45,733 nt of DNA from JBGTLA01 sp041744375 (GCA_041744375.1 JBGTLA010000006.1:1-45733); one strand, 5' to 3'. Counted from the first letter of the stretch, positions 9,189-18,353 are shown. The notes: generated by a model not told the origin, from the sequence alone. Translations and numbers: made by a program.

Positions 9189-10625
9189 GTGAGAGTCCTG
9201 GTAACCGGGGCCACCGGATACGTGGGAGGCCGGCTCGTCAGCCGCCTTCTCGAAGATGACCACGAGGTTCGTTGCCTGGTCCGAAACGAGTCCAAGGCTT
9301 TGCGCCACCCGTGGTCGGACCGCGTCGAGATTTTCACCGGGGATGTGACCGACGCCGCCTCGCTGGCAGCGGCGCTCGAGGGCTGCGAAGCCGCCTACTA
9401 CCTCGTTCACTCGATGGGCAGCTCTCGTCACTTTTCTGCCGACGAGGCCCGAGGCGCAACCACGTTCCGAGACACCGCCGCTGAGGCCGGCGTCGATCGA
9501 ATCATCTATCTGGGGGGAATCGTCCACGGCGAGGGTCTCTCCACCCACCTGTCCAGCCGCAAGAAGGTGGGCGAGATCCTCGCTCAGGGCCCGGTGCCGG
9601 TGACGGAGATGCGGGCGGCAGTGATAATTGGTTCGGGTTCGATCTCTTTCGAGATGCTCAGGTATCTGACCGAGGTCCTACCGGTGATGACGACGCCGAC
9701 GTGGGTGAGAACGCGTTGTCAGCCGATAGCCATCCGCGACGTGCTCGAGTACCTCGTGGCCGCCCTCGACGATGAGTCGGGTTCCTCACGGATCGTGGAG
9801 TTGGGGGGCGCCGACGTCCTCAGTTATCAGGAGATGATGCAGATCTATGCGGAGGAGGCGGGTCTGCGCCGGCGCAGGATCATCCCCGTCCCGGTCTTGT
9901 CGCCGGGCCTCTCGTCACTATGGGTCGGCCTCGTGACTCCCCTCCCACCGTCGGTGGCACGACCCCTCATCGACTCACTCCGCCACGAGGTGATCGTCCG
10001 TCATCCCGAGGAAGCGGCCCGCTTCGGCCATGAGCCGATGGGATATCGCCAGGCCGTACGGCGCGCCCTGGAACGCGTCGACTTAGGGGAGGTCACCACC
10101 CGCTGGTCGGATGCCGGGCATTCTCCGGCCACTGTTATCCCCGGAGATCCCGAGTGGGCGGGAGGGACGGTATTCGAAGATGACCGTGTCCTCGAGTCCA
10201 CCGCCCCCACCGAGGCGCTCTACGAGGCGGTGGCGAGGATTGGCGGTGAGGTCGGTTACTACGCTTTGGGCTGGGCCTGGAGTGTGCGCGGCTTTATCGA
10301 CCGGGTGGTAGGTGGCCCCGGGCTGCGCCGGGGTCGGCGCCATCCCACCGACCTGCGACCGGGGGAGTCGCTCGACTTCTGGCGTGTGCTCAGAATCGAA
10401 CCGGGACATCTGCTCGAGTTGGAGGCAGAGATGCGACTGCCGGGTCGAGCATGGCTCCGCTTTGAGATATCAGGAACTGAGACAGGGTCGAGGCTGAGAC
10501 AGACCGCCTATTTCGCACCCCGTGGCCTGTGGGGGCGGCTGTATTGGGTGGCCGTGCTCCCGTTCCACGCCCTCATCTTTGGGCGTATGGCTCGTTCCAT
10601 CGCGGCCCGCGCCGAGGCGGGATAG
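9189..10625 (+). CDS. NAD(P)-binding NmrA-like protein with DUF2867 C-terminal domain
   Basis: 478 residues. The N-terminal half (1-290) is an atypical SDR/NmrA Rossmann domain beginning with the dinucleotide motif VTGATGYVGGRL and containing YYLVHSMGSS. The C-terminal ~180 residues (YEAVARIGGEVGYYALGWAW...LDFWRVLRIEPG...AYFAPRGLWGRLYW) match the DUF2867/SRPBCC-like module commonly fused to this fold. GTG start at 9189. The stop is followed after 3 nt by a TTG-initiated photolyase frame, so they are probably co-transcribed. The reaction is unknown; the fold suggests an NAD(P)-dependent reductase or epimerase. Confidence 0.85.
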   Translation: MRVLVTGATGYVGGRLVSRLLEDDHEVRCLVRNESKALRHPWSDRVEIFTGDVTDAASLAAALEGCEAAYYLVHSMGSSRHFSADEARGATTFRDTAAEAGVDRIIYLGGIVHGEGLSTHLSSRKKVGEILAQGPVPVTEMRAAVIIGSGSISFEMLRYLTEVLPVMTTPTWVRTRCQPIAIRDVLEYLVAALDDESGSSRIVELGGADVLSYQEMMQIYAEEAGLRRRRIIPVPVLSPGLSSLWVGLVTPLPPSVARPLIDSLRHEVIVRHPEEAARFGHEPMGYRQAVRRALERVDLGEVTTRWSDAGHSPATVIPGDPEWAGGTVFEDDRVLESTAPTEALYEAVARIGGEVGYYALGWAWSVRGFIDRVVGGPGLRRGRRHPTDLRPGESLDFWRVLRIEPGHLLELEAEMRLPGRAWLRFEISGTETGSRLRQTAYFAPRGLWGRLYWVAVLPFHALIFGRMARSIAARAEAG

Positions 10626-10628
10626 ACA

Positions 10629-12023
10629 TTGGCACCACCCGCCGAGTCGACCCACTCGGAGAGAGAGACCGTGCTCGCCGACCTGGCGGTCGGTGACGGG
10701 CAGTACGTGTTGTATTGGATGCAGTCCGCCGTTCGCACCCACGACAACCACGCCCTCGAGTGGGGGGCGACGGAGGCTAACCGCCTCGATCTCCCACTGG
10801 TGGTGGGGTTCGGTGTCGATCAGCATTATCCCGAGTCCTCGGCTCGCCATCATCGTTTCCTGATCGAGGGCCTGGCCGAGGTCCAGCCCGACCTCGAGCG
10901 CCGCAAGATCGGATTCCGGGTCGAGGTCGGAGCGCCGAACGAGGTGGCTCTCGACCTGAGCACGAGGGCTGCTGCGGTGGTGACGGACCGCGGGTACCTG
11001 CGTCATCAGCGCCAGTGGCGCCAGGATGTCGCGGCCCGAGCAGGCCGACGCCTCGTCGAGGTGGAGACCAACATGGTCGTCCCGGTGGAGATGGCTTCAA
11101 CCAAACGCGAGTACGCCGCCCGCACGCTGCGACCCAAGATCCACCGCCATCTCGACGAGATGCTCACCGAAGTGCCGACCGTTGCCCTCCACCATGATGG
11201 GCGATCGCTCTCCGGCGGTGTCGACCTCAGTGATCCGTCCGGACTGACGAGCGGACTCGACATCGACCACGGCGTCGACACGACAACCCGTTTCAGCGGT
11301 GGCCAGGAAAGTGCCCGGACCCGACTGGACCTCTTCCTCGAAAGCCGCTTCAGCGGATACGCCGACAAACGGGGCGAACCTTCTGTCGAGATGACCTCGG
11401 GCCTTTCGCCGTACCTACACTTCGGCCATATTTCACCCGTAACGGCGGTCCTGGCTGCAGCCGATACGGGCGTCTCCGGGGCGGCCTACGACACCTTCGT
11501 GGAAGAACTGGTGGTGAGGCGCGAGTTGTCCCACAACTACGTCTGGTTCGAACCGAACTATGACTCGTTTGCGGCCTTGCCGGAGTGGGCCCGAAAGACT
11601 CTCGCCGAACACGCCGACGACCCCCGCCACGACACGTATTCGAGATCCGAACTGGAGGGGGGCCAGACCCACGACCGCTATTGGAACGCCGCCATGGCCG
11701 AAATGCGACACACTGGCTACCTCCACAACCACATGCGCATGTACTGGGGAAAGCAGATCCTGGCTTGGATGAAGTCCCCCGAGGAGGCTTACGACACGGC
11801 GTTGCACTTCAACAACCGCTACCTGCTCGACGGTCGCGATCCCAACTCGTACGCGGGAGTCGGCTGGTGCTTCGGACTCCACGACCGGGCATGGCCCGAG
11901 CGCGATGTGTTCGGCAAGGTACGGACCATGACCTCCTCCGGTCTGCGCCGCAAGAAGGACATAGACGCCTACGTCGACTTCGTGGAACGCATCACGGGAG
12001 AGCCAATCGCCGGAGGGCCGTGA
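10629..12023 (+). CDS. Class II CPD photolyase
   Basis: 464 residues. Class II deoxyribodipyrimidine photolyase hallmarks are YWMQSAVRTHDNHALEWG near the N-terminus, LSHNYVWFEPNYDS in the FAD-binding part, and HNHMRMYWGKQILAW and FGLHDRAWPERDVFGKVR near the C-terminus. The enzyme repairs cyclobutane pyrimidine dimers using blue or near-UV light and reduced FAD. TTG 10629 lies 3 nt after the preceding stop; GTG at 10671 (VLADLAVGDGQ) is an alternative start that still keeps the whole conserved region. Co-transcription with the NmrA/DUF2867 gene is likely. Confidence 0.93.
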   Translation: MAPPAESTHSERETVLADLAVGDGQYVLYWMQSAVRTHDNHALEWGATEANRLDLPLVVGFGVDQHYPESSARHHRFLIEGLAEVQPDLERRKIGFRVEVGAPNEVALDLSTRAAAVVTDRGYLRHQRQWRQDVAARAGRRLVEVETNMVVPVEMASTKREYAARTLRPKIHRHLDEMLTEVPTVALHHDGRSLSGGVDLSDPSGLTSGLDIDHGVDTTTRFSGGQESARTRLDLFLESRFSGYADKRGEPSVEMTSGLSPYLHFGHISPVTAVLAAADTGVSGAAYDTFVEELVVRRELSHNYVWFEPNYDSFAALPEWARKTLAEHADDPRHDTYSRSELEGGQTHDRYWNAAMAEMRHTGYLHNHMRMYWGKQILAWMKSPEEAYDTALHFNNRYLLDGRDPNSYAGVGWCFGLHDRAWPERDVFGKVRTMTSSGLRRKKDIDAYVDFVERITGEPIAGGP

Positions 12024-12065
12024 GCTCACCGCTCGACCGTGAAGCCGCTGGAGCGCGCTAGGGCG

Positions 12066-12974
12066 TCAGCGGAACAGGTGGTCGAGGACATCGGAGACGT
12101 CGTCCACCAGGCCCTGAAAGGTTGACCGCGATTGGCCCTCGGAGCTGCTCCGCCGTCGGCGCCGACGCCGCCCACGACGGTACAGCTCAGGATGGGCAAT
12201 GCCGTCCAGGGCGCGAGACACCCCTTTGCGAATCGAGTCCCCCCAGACCCGCCCCGTCGTCGCTGCGGTTCCGACCCCCAGGGCCGCCCCCGGCACCGCT
12301 CCGAGGAGGAACTGGATCAGGTCGTTACCTCCTGGGATCGCCGCCGCCACTACTCCGCCCACCAAGACCCCGGCTCCGGCAATCGAGGCGCCCACCGCCG
12401 CCGAGGCAATGCGGATCTTGCCGGTGGCTACCTCGAGCTCGACCACTTGTCGATCTCTTCCGAGGGCGATCTGACGATGCACCACCTCGGTCATGCCTCG
12501 CAGGGCTTTGGTGCCTGCCGACCCGAAGGCCAGACGCGTGGCCGTCGTCCAGTGGGTATCTGGGACCCATCGGATACCGTCACCGGTACGAGCCAAAGGA
12601 CGAAGCCCTTCCTCGCCCTCCATCCATTGCATCACGTGCTCGGCCACCTCCGCCTCGTCACCTGACACCTCGGTGCGGTCGACTACCCGGGCCGGCCCCA
12701 GCCAGGACCAGCGCACCGGTTCCTCTCCGGGCGGGGTCGCACGCATCTCCTCGCCGATGGCCCGGTCCACAACGGCCGGGTCCACCCCGAGCTCGGAGGC
12801 GATCTGGTCGAGCTGCTCACGTGTCACTGAGCTCACGTCGTGCTTCTCCGATTGGAGCCGGAAGGCCCGTTCCAAGACCCTTTCGGCATCGTGTCGACTC
12901 AAGGCGTCGAGCCGGCGAACGAGATCGTCGTCGGCACTGCGACGGGGTTTCCCTTCGTGTTCCTGCACGCCCAC
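12066..12974 (-). CDS. Uncharacterised membrane protein with Arg-rich C-terminus
   Basis: 302 residues from GTG 12974; I do not recognise a family. Residues 1-75 are charged and helical, with a segment resembling a short helical domain (LDQIASELGVDPAVVDRAIGEE). The middle (about 80-185) looks like a soluble alpha/beta domain. Two hydrophobic hairpin segments follow at about 190-215 and 222-245. A run of nine basic residues (about 271-279) precedes a helical tail. The layout suggests a cytoplasmic protein anchored by a membrane hairpin, both termini inside. Convergent with the photolyase and divergent from the histidine kinase. Confidence 0.75.
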   Translation of the reverse strand: MGVQEHEGKPRRSADDDLVRRLDALSRHDAERVLERAFRLQSEKHDVSSVTREQLDQIASELGVDPAVVDRAIGEEMRATPPGEEPVRWSWLGPARVVDRTEVSGDEAEVAEHVMQWMEGEEGLRPLARTGDGIRWVPDTHWTTATRLAFGSAGTKALRGMTEVVHRQIALGRDRQVVELEVATGKIRIASAAVGASIAGAGVLVGGVVAAAIPGGNDLIQFLLGAVPGAALGVGTAATTGRVWGDSIRKGVSRALDGIAHPELYRRGRRRRRRRSSSEGQSRSTFQGLVDDVSDVLDHLFR

Positions 12975-13147
12975 AGTATGCCCGGTGGAGCCCTGGACGG
13001 CGTTGAAAGATCCGTTCCAGCCATCGACTCCAGTCCTCCTAGCAGGAACTTTGCCGAGCTGTGGGTCGGGCTTCCATTGCTATTCAACACCGTCCTCGTT
13101 CACGACAGCCAAATCAAGGGGGGCACACCGGGTGCCGATGAGGAGTC

Positions 13148-14860
13148 GTGAGGAAGCCTTCACCCGGGATTCTCTTTCGGCGCCGAGCATCAGTTGTGGT
13201 GCTGTTGGTCGGCTTCGTGTTGGCGACGCTGGTGTCGATTGGCCTCTGGCAACAAGCAGAGACCCGCTCCGCCAACCACCTAGCTCGTGAGGGGGCCATC
13301 GTGATCAACATGATGTCGGAGACGATCGGTCTTGGGGTCGCCCATCTCCGCTCCCTTCAGGCATTCTTCGAGGCGTCCGACGAGGTCACCCGCCTCGAGT
13401 TCTCGCGCTTCGCCATCCGCCAGGGACCGTCGCCGGGCATGGTCGCCCTGGGATACGCCCCCATCGTTGCCCCCAAGGATCTGGCGGAGTTCAAGCTGAC
13501 CGCCACCCAGGAGCGTTCGTTCTATCGGGTGGTCGGCATGGACCGTCAGCCGCTCGAGGCGACCGCCGACTGGACACACGTTCCCGTGTGGTTCAGCCAT
13601 CAACACGTAATGCTTCCTGCCATCTTGGGAGTCGACCTGGCGTCCGACGTGAACCGGCGGAGTGCCATCGCCGAGGCGCTGGGCAACTCGTCGCCATATG
13701 TGACGGGGTTCGTCGGCGTCCTCGGGGACAGCGGCGCACACGCAATCGAGATCTACGCCCCGATCCTGGAATCCACCGGTGAGCCCATCGGAATCGTCTT
13801 TGCCACCCTCCAGATCGACCAGTTGACCGAATACGCCATACCGCAAATGACACGACCCGGCACGGGGGTGCGGATCTTCGAAGCCGGGAATGAGCAAGCC
13901 CCGGCGCCTATGGAGCGCCCCCATCGCTGGGTCGGGATCGCCGAGGCCGGCAGCCGCCAGTGGCTGGTCGAAGTGTCCACCGACGGTGCGGTTGTCGATG
14001 TGGCAGCCGTGTTCGGGATTCCGACCGCCATCGCCGTCATCGGAGTGCTGGCTTCCGTCCTCACTGCCATGAGGGGAGCGTCACGCCAACGCGACGAGGA
14101 ACTGGGTCATCTCCGCCGTACCAGCCGGGAGAAGGACAAGTTCTTGGCTTCCGTTGCCCACGAGCTGCGCACGCCCCTGACAAGCGTATTGGGCATGACC
14201 GCCATGCTGGCTGACGGTTGGTCCAACATGCCCAAGGGTGAGGTCGAGGAGTTCTTGCGTGTCGCCCACTGCGAGGCGAGCGACCTGTCCGATCTGGTTG
14301 AGGACCTGCTGACGGCAGGCCGGCTGGAGTCTGAAACCATCCACTACTCGCGTGACCGTGTCGACCTGGCTGAACAGGTCAACCGGGTGGCAGCTCGGCT
14401 GGTAACACCTCTCAACCTCGACATCGGCCTTCCCGACGCAGGTCCGATCGTGGCGGGTGATCCGCTCCGGGTCCGTCAGATCATCCGCAACCTGATGGTG
14501 AACGCATCTCGTTACGGCGCCACGTGTGTGGCAGTCGACTACGTGGAGGGGGAAACTGTTTCATTGGTGACAAGCAACGACGGGCCACCCATACCCGACG
14601 ATGTGGAAGCAATGCTCTTCGAGCCTTACGCCATGGGACGCGGAGAGCCGGGTCGGCGAGGTTCGATCGGCCTCGGTCTGCACATCTCTCGCACCTTGGC
14701 TCAGGCGATGGGCGGCGAACTGTCGTATCGTTACGAGGACGGATGGTGTCGGTTCGAGCTGACACTGCCCTCGTGGGCTTCGATGCCCGGCACCGCCAAC
14801 GGGTCGGTGTTCGCCCCGCACACGAGGACGCACACCCGTTCGTTGGGTTCCGCCCGGTAG
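13148..14860 (+). CDS. CHASE-domain sensor histidine kinase
   Basis: 570 residues. First membrane helix at about 15-34; extracellular CHASE domain at about 75-230 (RQGPSPGMVALGYAPIV; HAIEIYAPI); second helix at about 282-302. The HisKA dimerisation domain carries the phospho-acceptor in SVAHELRTPLTS (His about 337). The HATPase has an N-box NLMVNASRYGA and G-box GLGLHISRTLAQAMGG. It probably autophosphorylates in response to an extracellular small ligand; no response regulator lies adjacent, so it is an orphan kinase. GTG 13148 is preceded by GAGGAG at 13140-13145 (short spacing). Its last 130 nt overlap the 3' end of the convergent dehydratase gene, and both encode conserved sequence there. 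Confidence 0.92.
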   Translation: MRKPSPGILFRRRASVVVLLVGFVLATLVSIGLWQQAETRSANHLAREGAIVINMMSETIGLGVAHLRSLQAFFEASDEVTRLEFSRFAIRQGPSPGMVALGYAPIVAPKDLAEFKLTATQERSFYRVVGMDRQPLEATADWTHVPVWFSHQHVMLPAILGVDLASDVNRRSAIAEALGNSSPYVTGFVGVLGDSGAHAIEIYAPILESTGEPIGIVFATLQIDQLTEYAIPQMTRPGTGVRIFEAGNEQAPAPMERPHRWVGIAEAGSRQWLVEVSTDGAVVDVAAVFGIPTAIAVIGVLASVLTAMRGASRQRDEELGHLRRTSREKDKFLASVAHELRTPLTSVLGMTAMLADGWSNMPKGEVEEFLRVAHCEASDLSDLVEDLLTAGRLESETIHYSRDRVDLAEQVNRVAARLVTPLNLDIGLPDAGPIVAGDPLRVRQIIRNLMVNASRYGATCVAVDYVEGETVSLVTSNDGPPIPDDVEAMLFEPYAMGRGEPGRRGSIGLGLHISRTLAQAMGGELSYRYEDGWCRFELTLPSWASMPGTANGSVFAPHTRTHTRSLGSAR

Positions 14861-15729
14861 GCGCCGGACAGCACCGCAGCCAGAGCCGTGGCCCCTCCCG
14901 GTTCGACAACTAGCCTGGCCTCGGACCACAGCCAGCGTTGGGCGAAGCGAACGTCGTCGTCGGACACGAGACACGACTCGTCAACCCACCGCTTCGCCGC
15001 CGCGAATCCCAGGCGACCCACCGAGGATGCGCCGAGGGAATCGGCTGCCACGCCGCCGACCGGCACCCAGACGGGACGACCTGCCTCCAACGCGGCATGG
15101 AGAGAGGCCGTGTCGTAGGTCTCGGCGGCCACCACCCGGGCGCCTTCGCGGAGCCAGGAGGCAATCCCACCGATGAGCCCGGCACCGCCCACAGCCACCA
15201 CCACCGTCTCGACGGCGGGATCCTGGGCGGCGATCTCTCGGCCACATGTTCCCTGGCCTGCCACCACCTCCTCCTGGTCGTAGGCATGGGCGAAGAGGGC
15301 ATCACCTGTCGCCTGGAACTGCTCGGCTGCTGCCAGAGCCTCGGCGTAGTGACCCTCGATGAGATGCACGGTCGCTCCCGTGGCCCTGATACGGGCTGCC
15401 TTCAGCGGCGGCGAGGTCGCCGGAACGAAGATGTCGGCGGTCACTCCCAGTCGGGAGGCAGCGTGGGCAATGGCCAGACCGAAATTGCCACCTGAGGCGG
15501 TCACGACCCGGCGGGTGTCTGGGTGAGCGGTGAGGAGGGAAGTCGCCCCGCGAATCTTGAACGAGCCGGTAGGTTGGAGCAGGTCGAGCTTCAGGGAGAG
15601 CCGGCATCCACCGGGGCCGGCGCCTACCTCGAGAATCGGGGTACGTCGGACGTGACCCACGATCCGCTCTGCCGCCGCGTCTATGTCGTCTCGTGTCACC
15701 TCGCCCGGGTCGTCGCTCGACGTCGTCAC
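14731..15729 (-). CDS. PLP-dependent serine/threonine dehydratase-like enzyme
   Basis: 332 residues from GTG 15729. Fold-type II PLP enzyme: the Schiff-base lysine is in PTGSFKIRGA (about residue 50), the substrate-binding loop is TASGGNFGLAIAHA, and the phosphate-binding glycine loop is VAVGGAGLIGG. There is no C-terminal ACT regulatory domain, so it resembles catabolic threonine/serine dehydratases or racemase-like relatives rather than the allosteric biosynthetic IlvA. The start overlaps the upstream cyclase stop by 4 nt (GTGA), so it is coupled to it. The C-terminal codons overlap the histidine-kinase gene tail to tail. Confidence 0.87.
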   Translation of the reverse strand: MTTSSDDPGEVTRDDIDAAAERIVGHVRRTPILEVGAGPGGCRLSLKLDLLQPTGSFKIRGATSLLTAHPDTRRVVTASGGNFGLAIAHAASRLGVTADIFVPATSPPLKAARIRATGATVHLIEGHYAEALAAAEQFQATGDALFAHAYDQEEVVAGQGTCGREIAAQDPAVETVVVAVGGAGLIGGIASWLREGARVVAAETYDTASLHAALEAGRPVWVPVGGVAADSLGASSVGRLGFAAAKRWVDESCLVSDDDVRFAQRWLWSEARLVVEPGGATALAAVLSGAYRAEPNERVCVLVCGANTDPLAVPGIEAHEGSVSSNRHHPSS

Positions 15730-16376
15730 GAAACCACCGCATAGGCGCGAACGGGGAATGTCGCCACACCCGACCACCTCACCGGCGCGGCGCTGAACCG
15801 GAACCCCTCGATCGGAAGTAGCTCGAGACCGGTCAGGTGCTCGACGATGGGGATCCCGGCCGCCAACAGGGTGCTGTGGGCGTAGCGGTCGCCACCGCTG
15901 GTGTCGTCTATGTTGAGCGAGTCGATACCGACCAGGGTCGCACCGCCTTCCACCAGACGATCGACGGCCTCTGTGGAGAGATACGGGTGCTCGTGGAAAT
16001 AGCGATCCGATCCCCAATGAACGTCGTGGCCGGTGCGAAACAGCACGGCCCGGTCGGCTAGGTCAACTCCCCGCAGTGTGCCCGCACCGATCTCCCCCGC
16101 GGGGGAAGATGGCACGACCACGCCAGGGACGTCAACGCACCGTTCGAGCGGAAGTTCCGCCAGATCGACACCGTTGCGGTATCTGTGGGCAGGACTGTCG
16201 AGGTACGTCCCGGTGTTGGCCACCATGCGGACCGAGGCGATCTGGAACTCGGTGCCTTCGTCGTAGTGTGCTCTCGACTCCTCGAAGGTCATGTGGTGGG
16301 TGATCCTGGGGGACGGAAGGCCCGGATAGGTCGCCGTTCCATCGCCGAGGACATGGCTCAACTCGACGATCACCAT
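15726..16376 (-). CDS. Cyclase-family (kynurenine formamidase-like) metal-dependent hydrolase
   Basis: 216 residues from ATG 16376 (MVIVELSHVLGDG). Matches the cyclase/KynB-like fold. The family's metal motif HxGTHxDxPxH appears here as NTGTYLDSPAHRY (about residues 53-65). The aspartate and last histidine are kept, but the first His is Asn and the second is Tyr; such NTGTY variants exist as a subfamily. A downstream conserved segment is VGIDSLNIDD. Family members hydrolyse N-formylkynurenine, isatin or related amides. The substitutions make kynurenine formamidase activity uncertain. Coupled by GTGA overlap to a PLP dehydratase, an uncommon partner. Confidence 0.82.
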   Translation of the reverse strand: MVIVELSHVLGDGTATYPGLPSPRITHHMTFEESRAHYDEGTEFQIASVRMVANTGTYLDSPAHRYRNGVDLAELPLERCVDVPGVVVPSSPAGEIGAGTLRGVDLADRAVLFRTGHDVHWGSDRYFHEHPYLSTEAVDRLVEGGATLVGIDSLNIDDTSGGDRYAHSTLLAAGIPIVEHLTGLELLPIEGFRFSAAPVRWSGVATFPVRAYAVVS

Positions 16377-16570
16377 CGGGCCGCTCCTCCCGATCCCACT
16401 TGGCCCAGCAGCGACCGTGCGTTGCATACGTCGGCGGCTCGAGCTATCTGCCGACGCGCCGCTTCTGTCATCGACGGGTCCTCCCCCGAGGCGGGCCCGT
16501 GGCTGCTTGCTCTCATTCTGCTCCCATCTGTTCGAGCGCAATGGTCTCACAGCTACATAGGGTGGTGGAC

Positions 16571-17338
16571 GTGATCGACCTCAGCCGAGCCGTAGACGTC
16601 CTCGTTGAGTTCGAGCGCGTTCTCGTGTTCACCGGGGCCGGAATCTCGACCGAGTCGGGGATACCCGATTTTCGGGGTCCCGGTGGCTTGTGGACGAAGG
16701 TCGATCCCGACGACTTCACCATCGAGCGATACGTCCGCAATCGCGAGCTCCGGGTCCGCAACTGGCGCATGCACGCCGAGGGTGAGCTGTGGGGAGCCCG
16801 TTCTGGGGTGGCACCCAACCGAGCTCACCTGGCCGTGGTGGACCTTCAGCGAGCCGGAAAACTCGCCGGCTGTGTGACACAGAACATCGATGGGCTCCAC
16901 CAGGTCGCCGGACTAGACCCTTCCACGGTGGCGGAGGTCCACGGCAATGTTCGCACGGTGGTGTGCCTCGGGTGTGGCGCAGTCTCAGAGATCGAGTCCA
17001 TCCTGCAGAGAGTCGATGCCGGTGAAGACGATCCGCCCTGCCTCGACTGTGGCGGGATGCTCAAGACCTCCACGGTCATGTTTGGGGAGGTGCTACCCGA
17101 ATTCGAGTTCCAGAAAGCGTGGGAGTTCGCCGAGATGGCCGGAGCCGTGGTGGTTGTCGGTTCCACCGTCGGCGTGTACCCGGCGGCGTCCATTCCCATG
17201 ACCATGGCATCGGACGGCAAACCGCTCGTCATCGTCAACCAGGGTCCCACCGAGGCAGATTTCGTGGCCACCGTCCGCCTGGAGGGCGCTGCCGGCGAAC
17301 TTCTCCCGCCGCTCTTGGCGGCTCTCGCCCACCACTGA
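16571..17338 (+). CDS. cobB: Sir2-family NAD-dependent protein deacylase
   Basis: 255 residues from GTG 16571, preceded by GGTGG at 16561-16565; ATG 16541 would add ten residues. Sirtuin motifs are in order: GAGISTESGIPDFRG (NAD binding), TQNIDGLH, catalytic histidine in EVHGN, four zinc cysteines as CLGC and CLDC, then MFGEVLPE and VVGSTVGVYPA. It removes acyl groups from lysines using NAD+. There is no R-x-x-Y desuccinylase motif that I can place confidently, so acyl specificity is open. The next gene, an acetyltransferase, starts 19 nt downstream on the same strand. Divergent from the cyclase/dehydratase pair. Confidence 0.93.
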   Translation: MIDLSRAVDVLVEFERVLVFTGAGISTESGIPDFRGPGGLWTKVDPDDFTIERYVRNRELRVRNWRMHAEGELWGARSGVAPNRAHLAVVDLQRAGKLAGCVTQNIDGLHQVAGLDPSTVAEVHGNVRTVVCLGCGAVSEIESILQRVDAGEDDPPCLDCGGMLKTSTVMFGEVLPEFEFQKAWEFAEMAGAVVVVGSTVGVYPAASIPMTMASDGKPLVIVNQGPTEADFVATVRLEGAAGELLPPLLAALAHH

Positions 17339-17357
17339 ACCATCAATCGGAGCGCCC

Positions 17358-18353
17358 ATGCGAGGCGGTGGCGGTAGCGTCACGGCGGTGGACGCAGAGC
17401 TGACGCCGCTAGGACACGACGACATCGACGCCGTGCACGACCTGGTGCGACGGTGGGAGATCCATTGGAACGTTCCTCTGGTGACTCCCCGCTCGGAGAT
17501 CGTCGAGGATTTCGAATCACCCGGCTTTGTGCCGGAGCTGGACAGCAGGGGTGTGTGGTCGGGGGATCGCCTTCTGGCGATGGGCTCGGTGAGCCACATC
17601 GAAAGCGGGATCCGGCTGGAACGGGCCATCGTCACCGGGCGGGTGGACCCTCTGACTCGGGGCATCGGGCTGGGTCGAAGGCTTCTCGCCTGGCAGATCG
17701 AACGTGCCGCCGAACGTCTACGCCAGTGTGACCCTGTCATACCCTGGTACATCCGCGCCTACGAGTGGGAGTGGATCGAGGACACGCACCGGCTCCACCG
17801 TCGTCTTGGACTCGAAGCCGTACGCTGGTTCGAGGACTTGGTGCGCCCTCTCGACGACCTCCCGTCGCCCGTCGTTCCATCCGGCATCGACATAGTCCCG
17901 TGGGACGACGCCCCTGCCGAGGCCCTCCGCCAAGTGAGCAACGACTCGTTCTCCGATCACTGGGGGTCCACACCACGCAGCACCGAGGCGTGGACGCACG
18001 TAGTCGACGCGAGCTCGGTTCGCCGTGACCTGTCGTTGGCGGCGACATCGGGGGGTGAAGTCGTGGCCCTCTGCCTGAACTCTCACTTCGTAGATGATGT
18101 CGCGGTGACGGGTCGCGTCGACGGGTGGATCGACCTCCTGGGGGTGGTACCGCGATGGCGGAGAAAGGGGCTGGCGTCGGCCCTCATAGCCGCCTCGCTG
18201 GAGGCCTTCAAAGCGGCGGGGTTCACCCATGCCATGATCGCTGTCGATCAAGACAACCCCACGGGGGCATCGGGTCTGTACCGCAACCTGGGATTCGAGC
18301 TGTTGAACAGGAGCGTCACCAGCGAGCTGAGGATCAAGCCGTTCAACCGCTGA
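17358..18353 (+). CDS. Tandem GNAT-family N-acetyltransferase
   Basis: 331 residues with two GNAT repeats. The N-terminal copy (about 12-165) has an acetyl-CoA pyrophosphate loop resembling RGIGLGRRLLAW. The C-terminal copy (about 175-330) has RRKGLASALIAASLEAF followed by VDQDNPTGASGLYRNLGFE. Double-GNAT proteins in Actinobacteria include mycothiol synthase MshD, but the substrate here cannot be named. ATG 17358 is preceded by GGAG at 17349-17352. It starts only 19 nt after the sirtuin stop, so the two are probably one operon. The gene's 3' end overlaps that of the convergent lipoprotein by 11 nt. Confidence 0.87.
   Translation: MRGGGGSVTAVDAELTPLGHDDIDAVHDLVRRWEIHWNVPLVTPRSEIVEDFESPGFVPELDSRGVWSGDRLLAMGSVSHIESGIRLERAIVTGRVDPLTRGIGLGRRLLAWQIERAAERLRQCDPVIPWYIRAYEWEWIEDTHRLHRRLGLEAVRWFEDLVRPLDDLPSPVVPSGIDIVPWDDAPAEALRQVSNDSFSDHWGSTPRSTEAWTHVVDASSVRRDLSLAATSGGEVVALCLNSHFVDDVAVTGRVDGWIDLLGVVPRWRRKGLASALIAASLEAFKAAGFTHAMIAVDQDNPTGASGLYRNLGFELLNRSVTSELRIKPFNR

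Noticed and set aside
17500..17525. TTCGAATC-like sequence resembling a tRNA T-loop
   Set aside because: It lies within the GNAT coding sequence with no cloverleaf or acceptor stem; no tRNA was found anywhere in the window.
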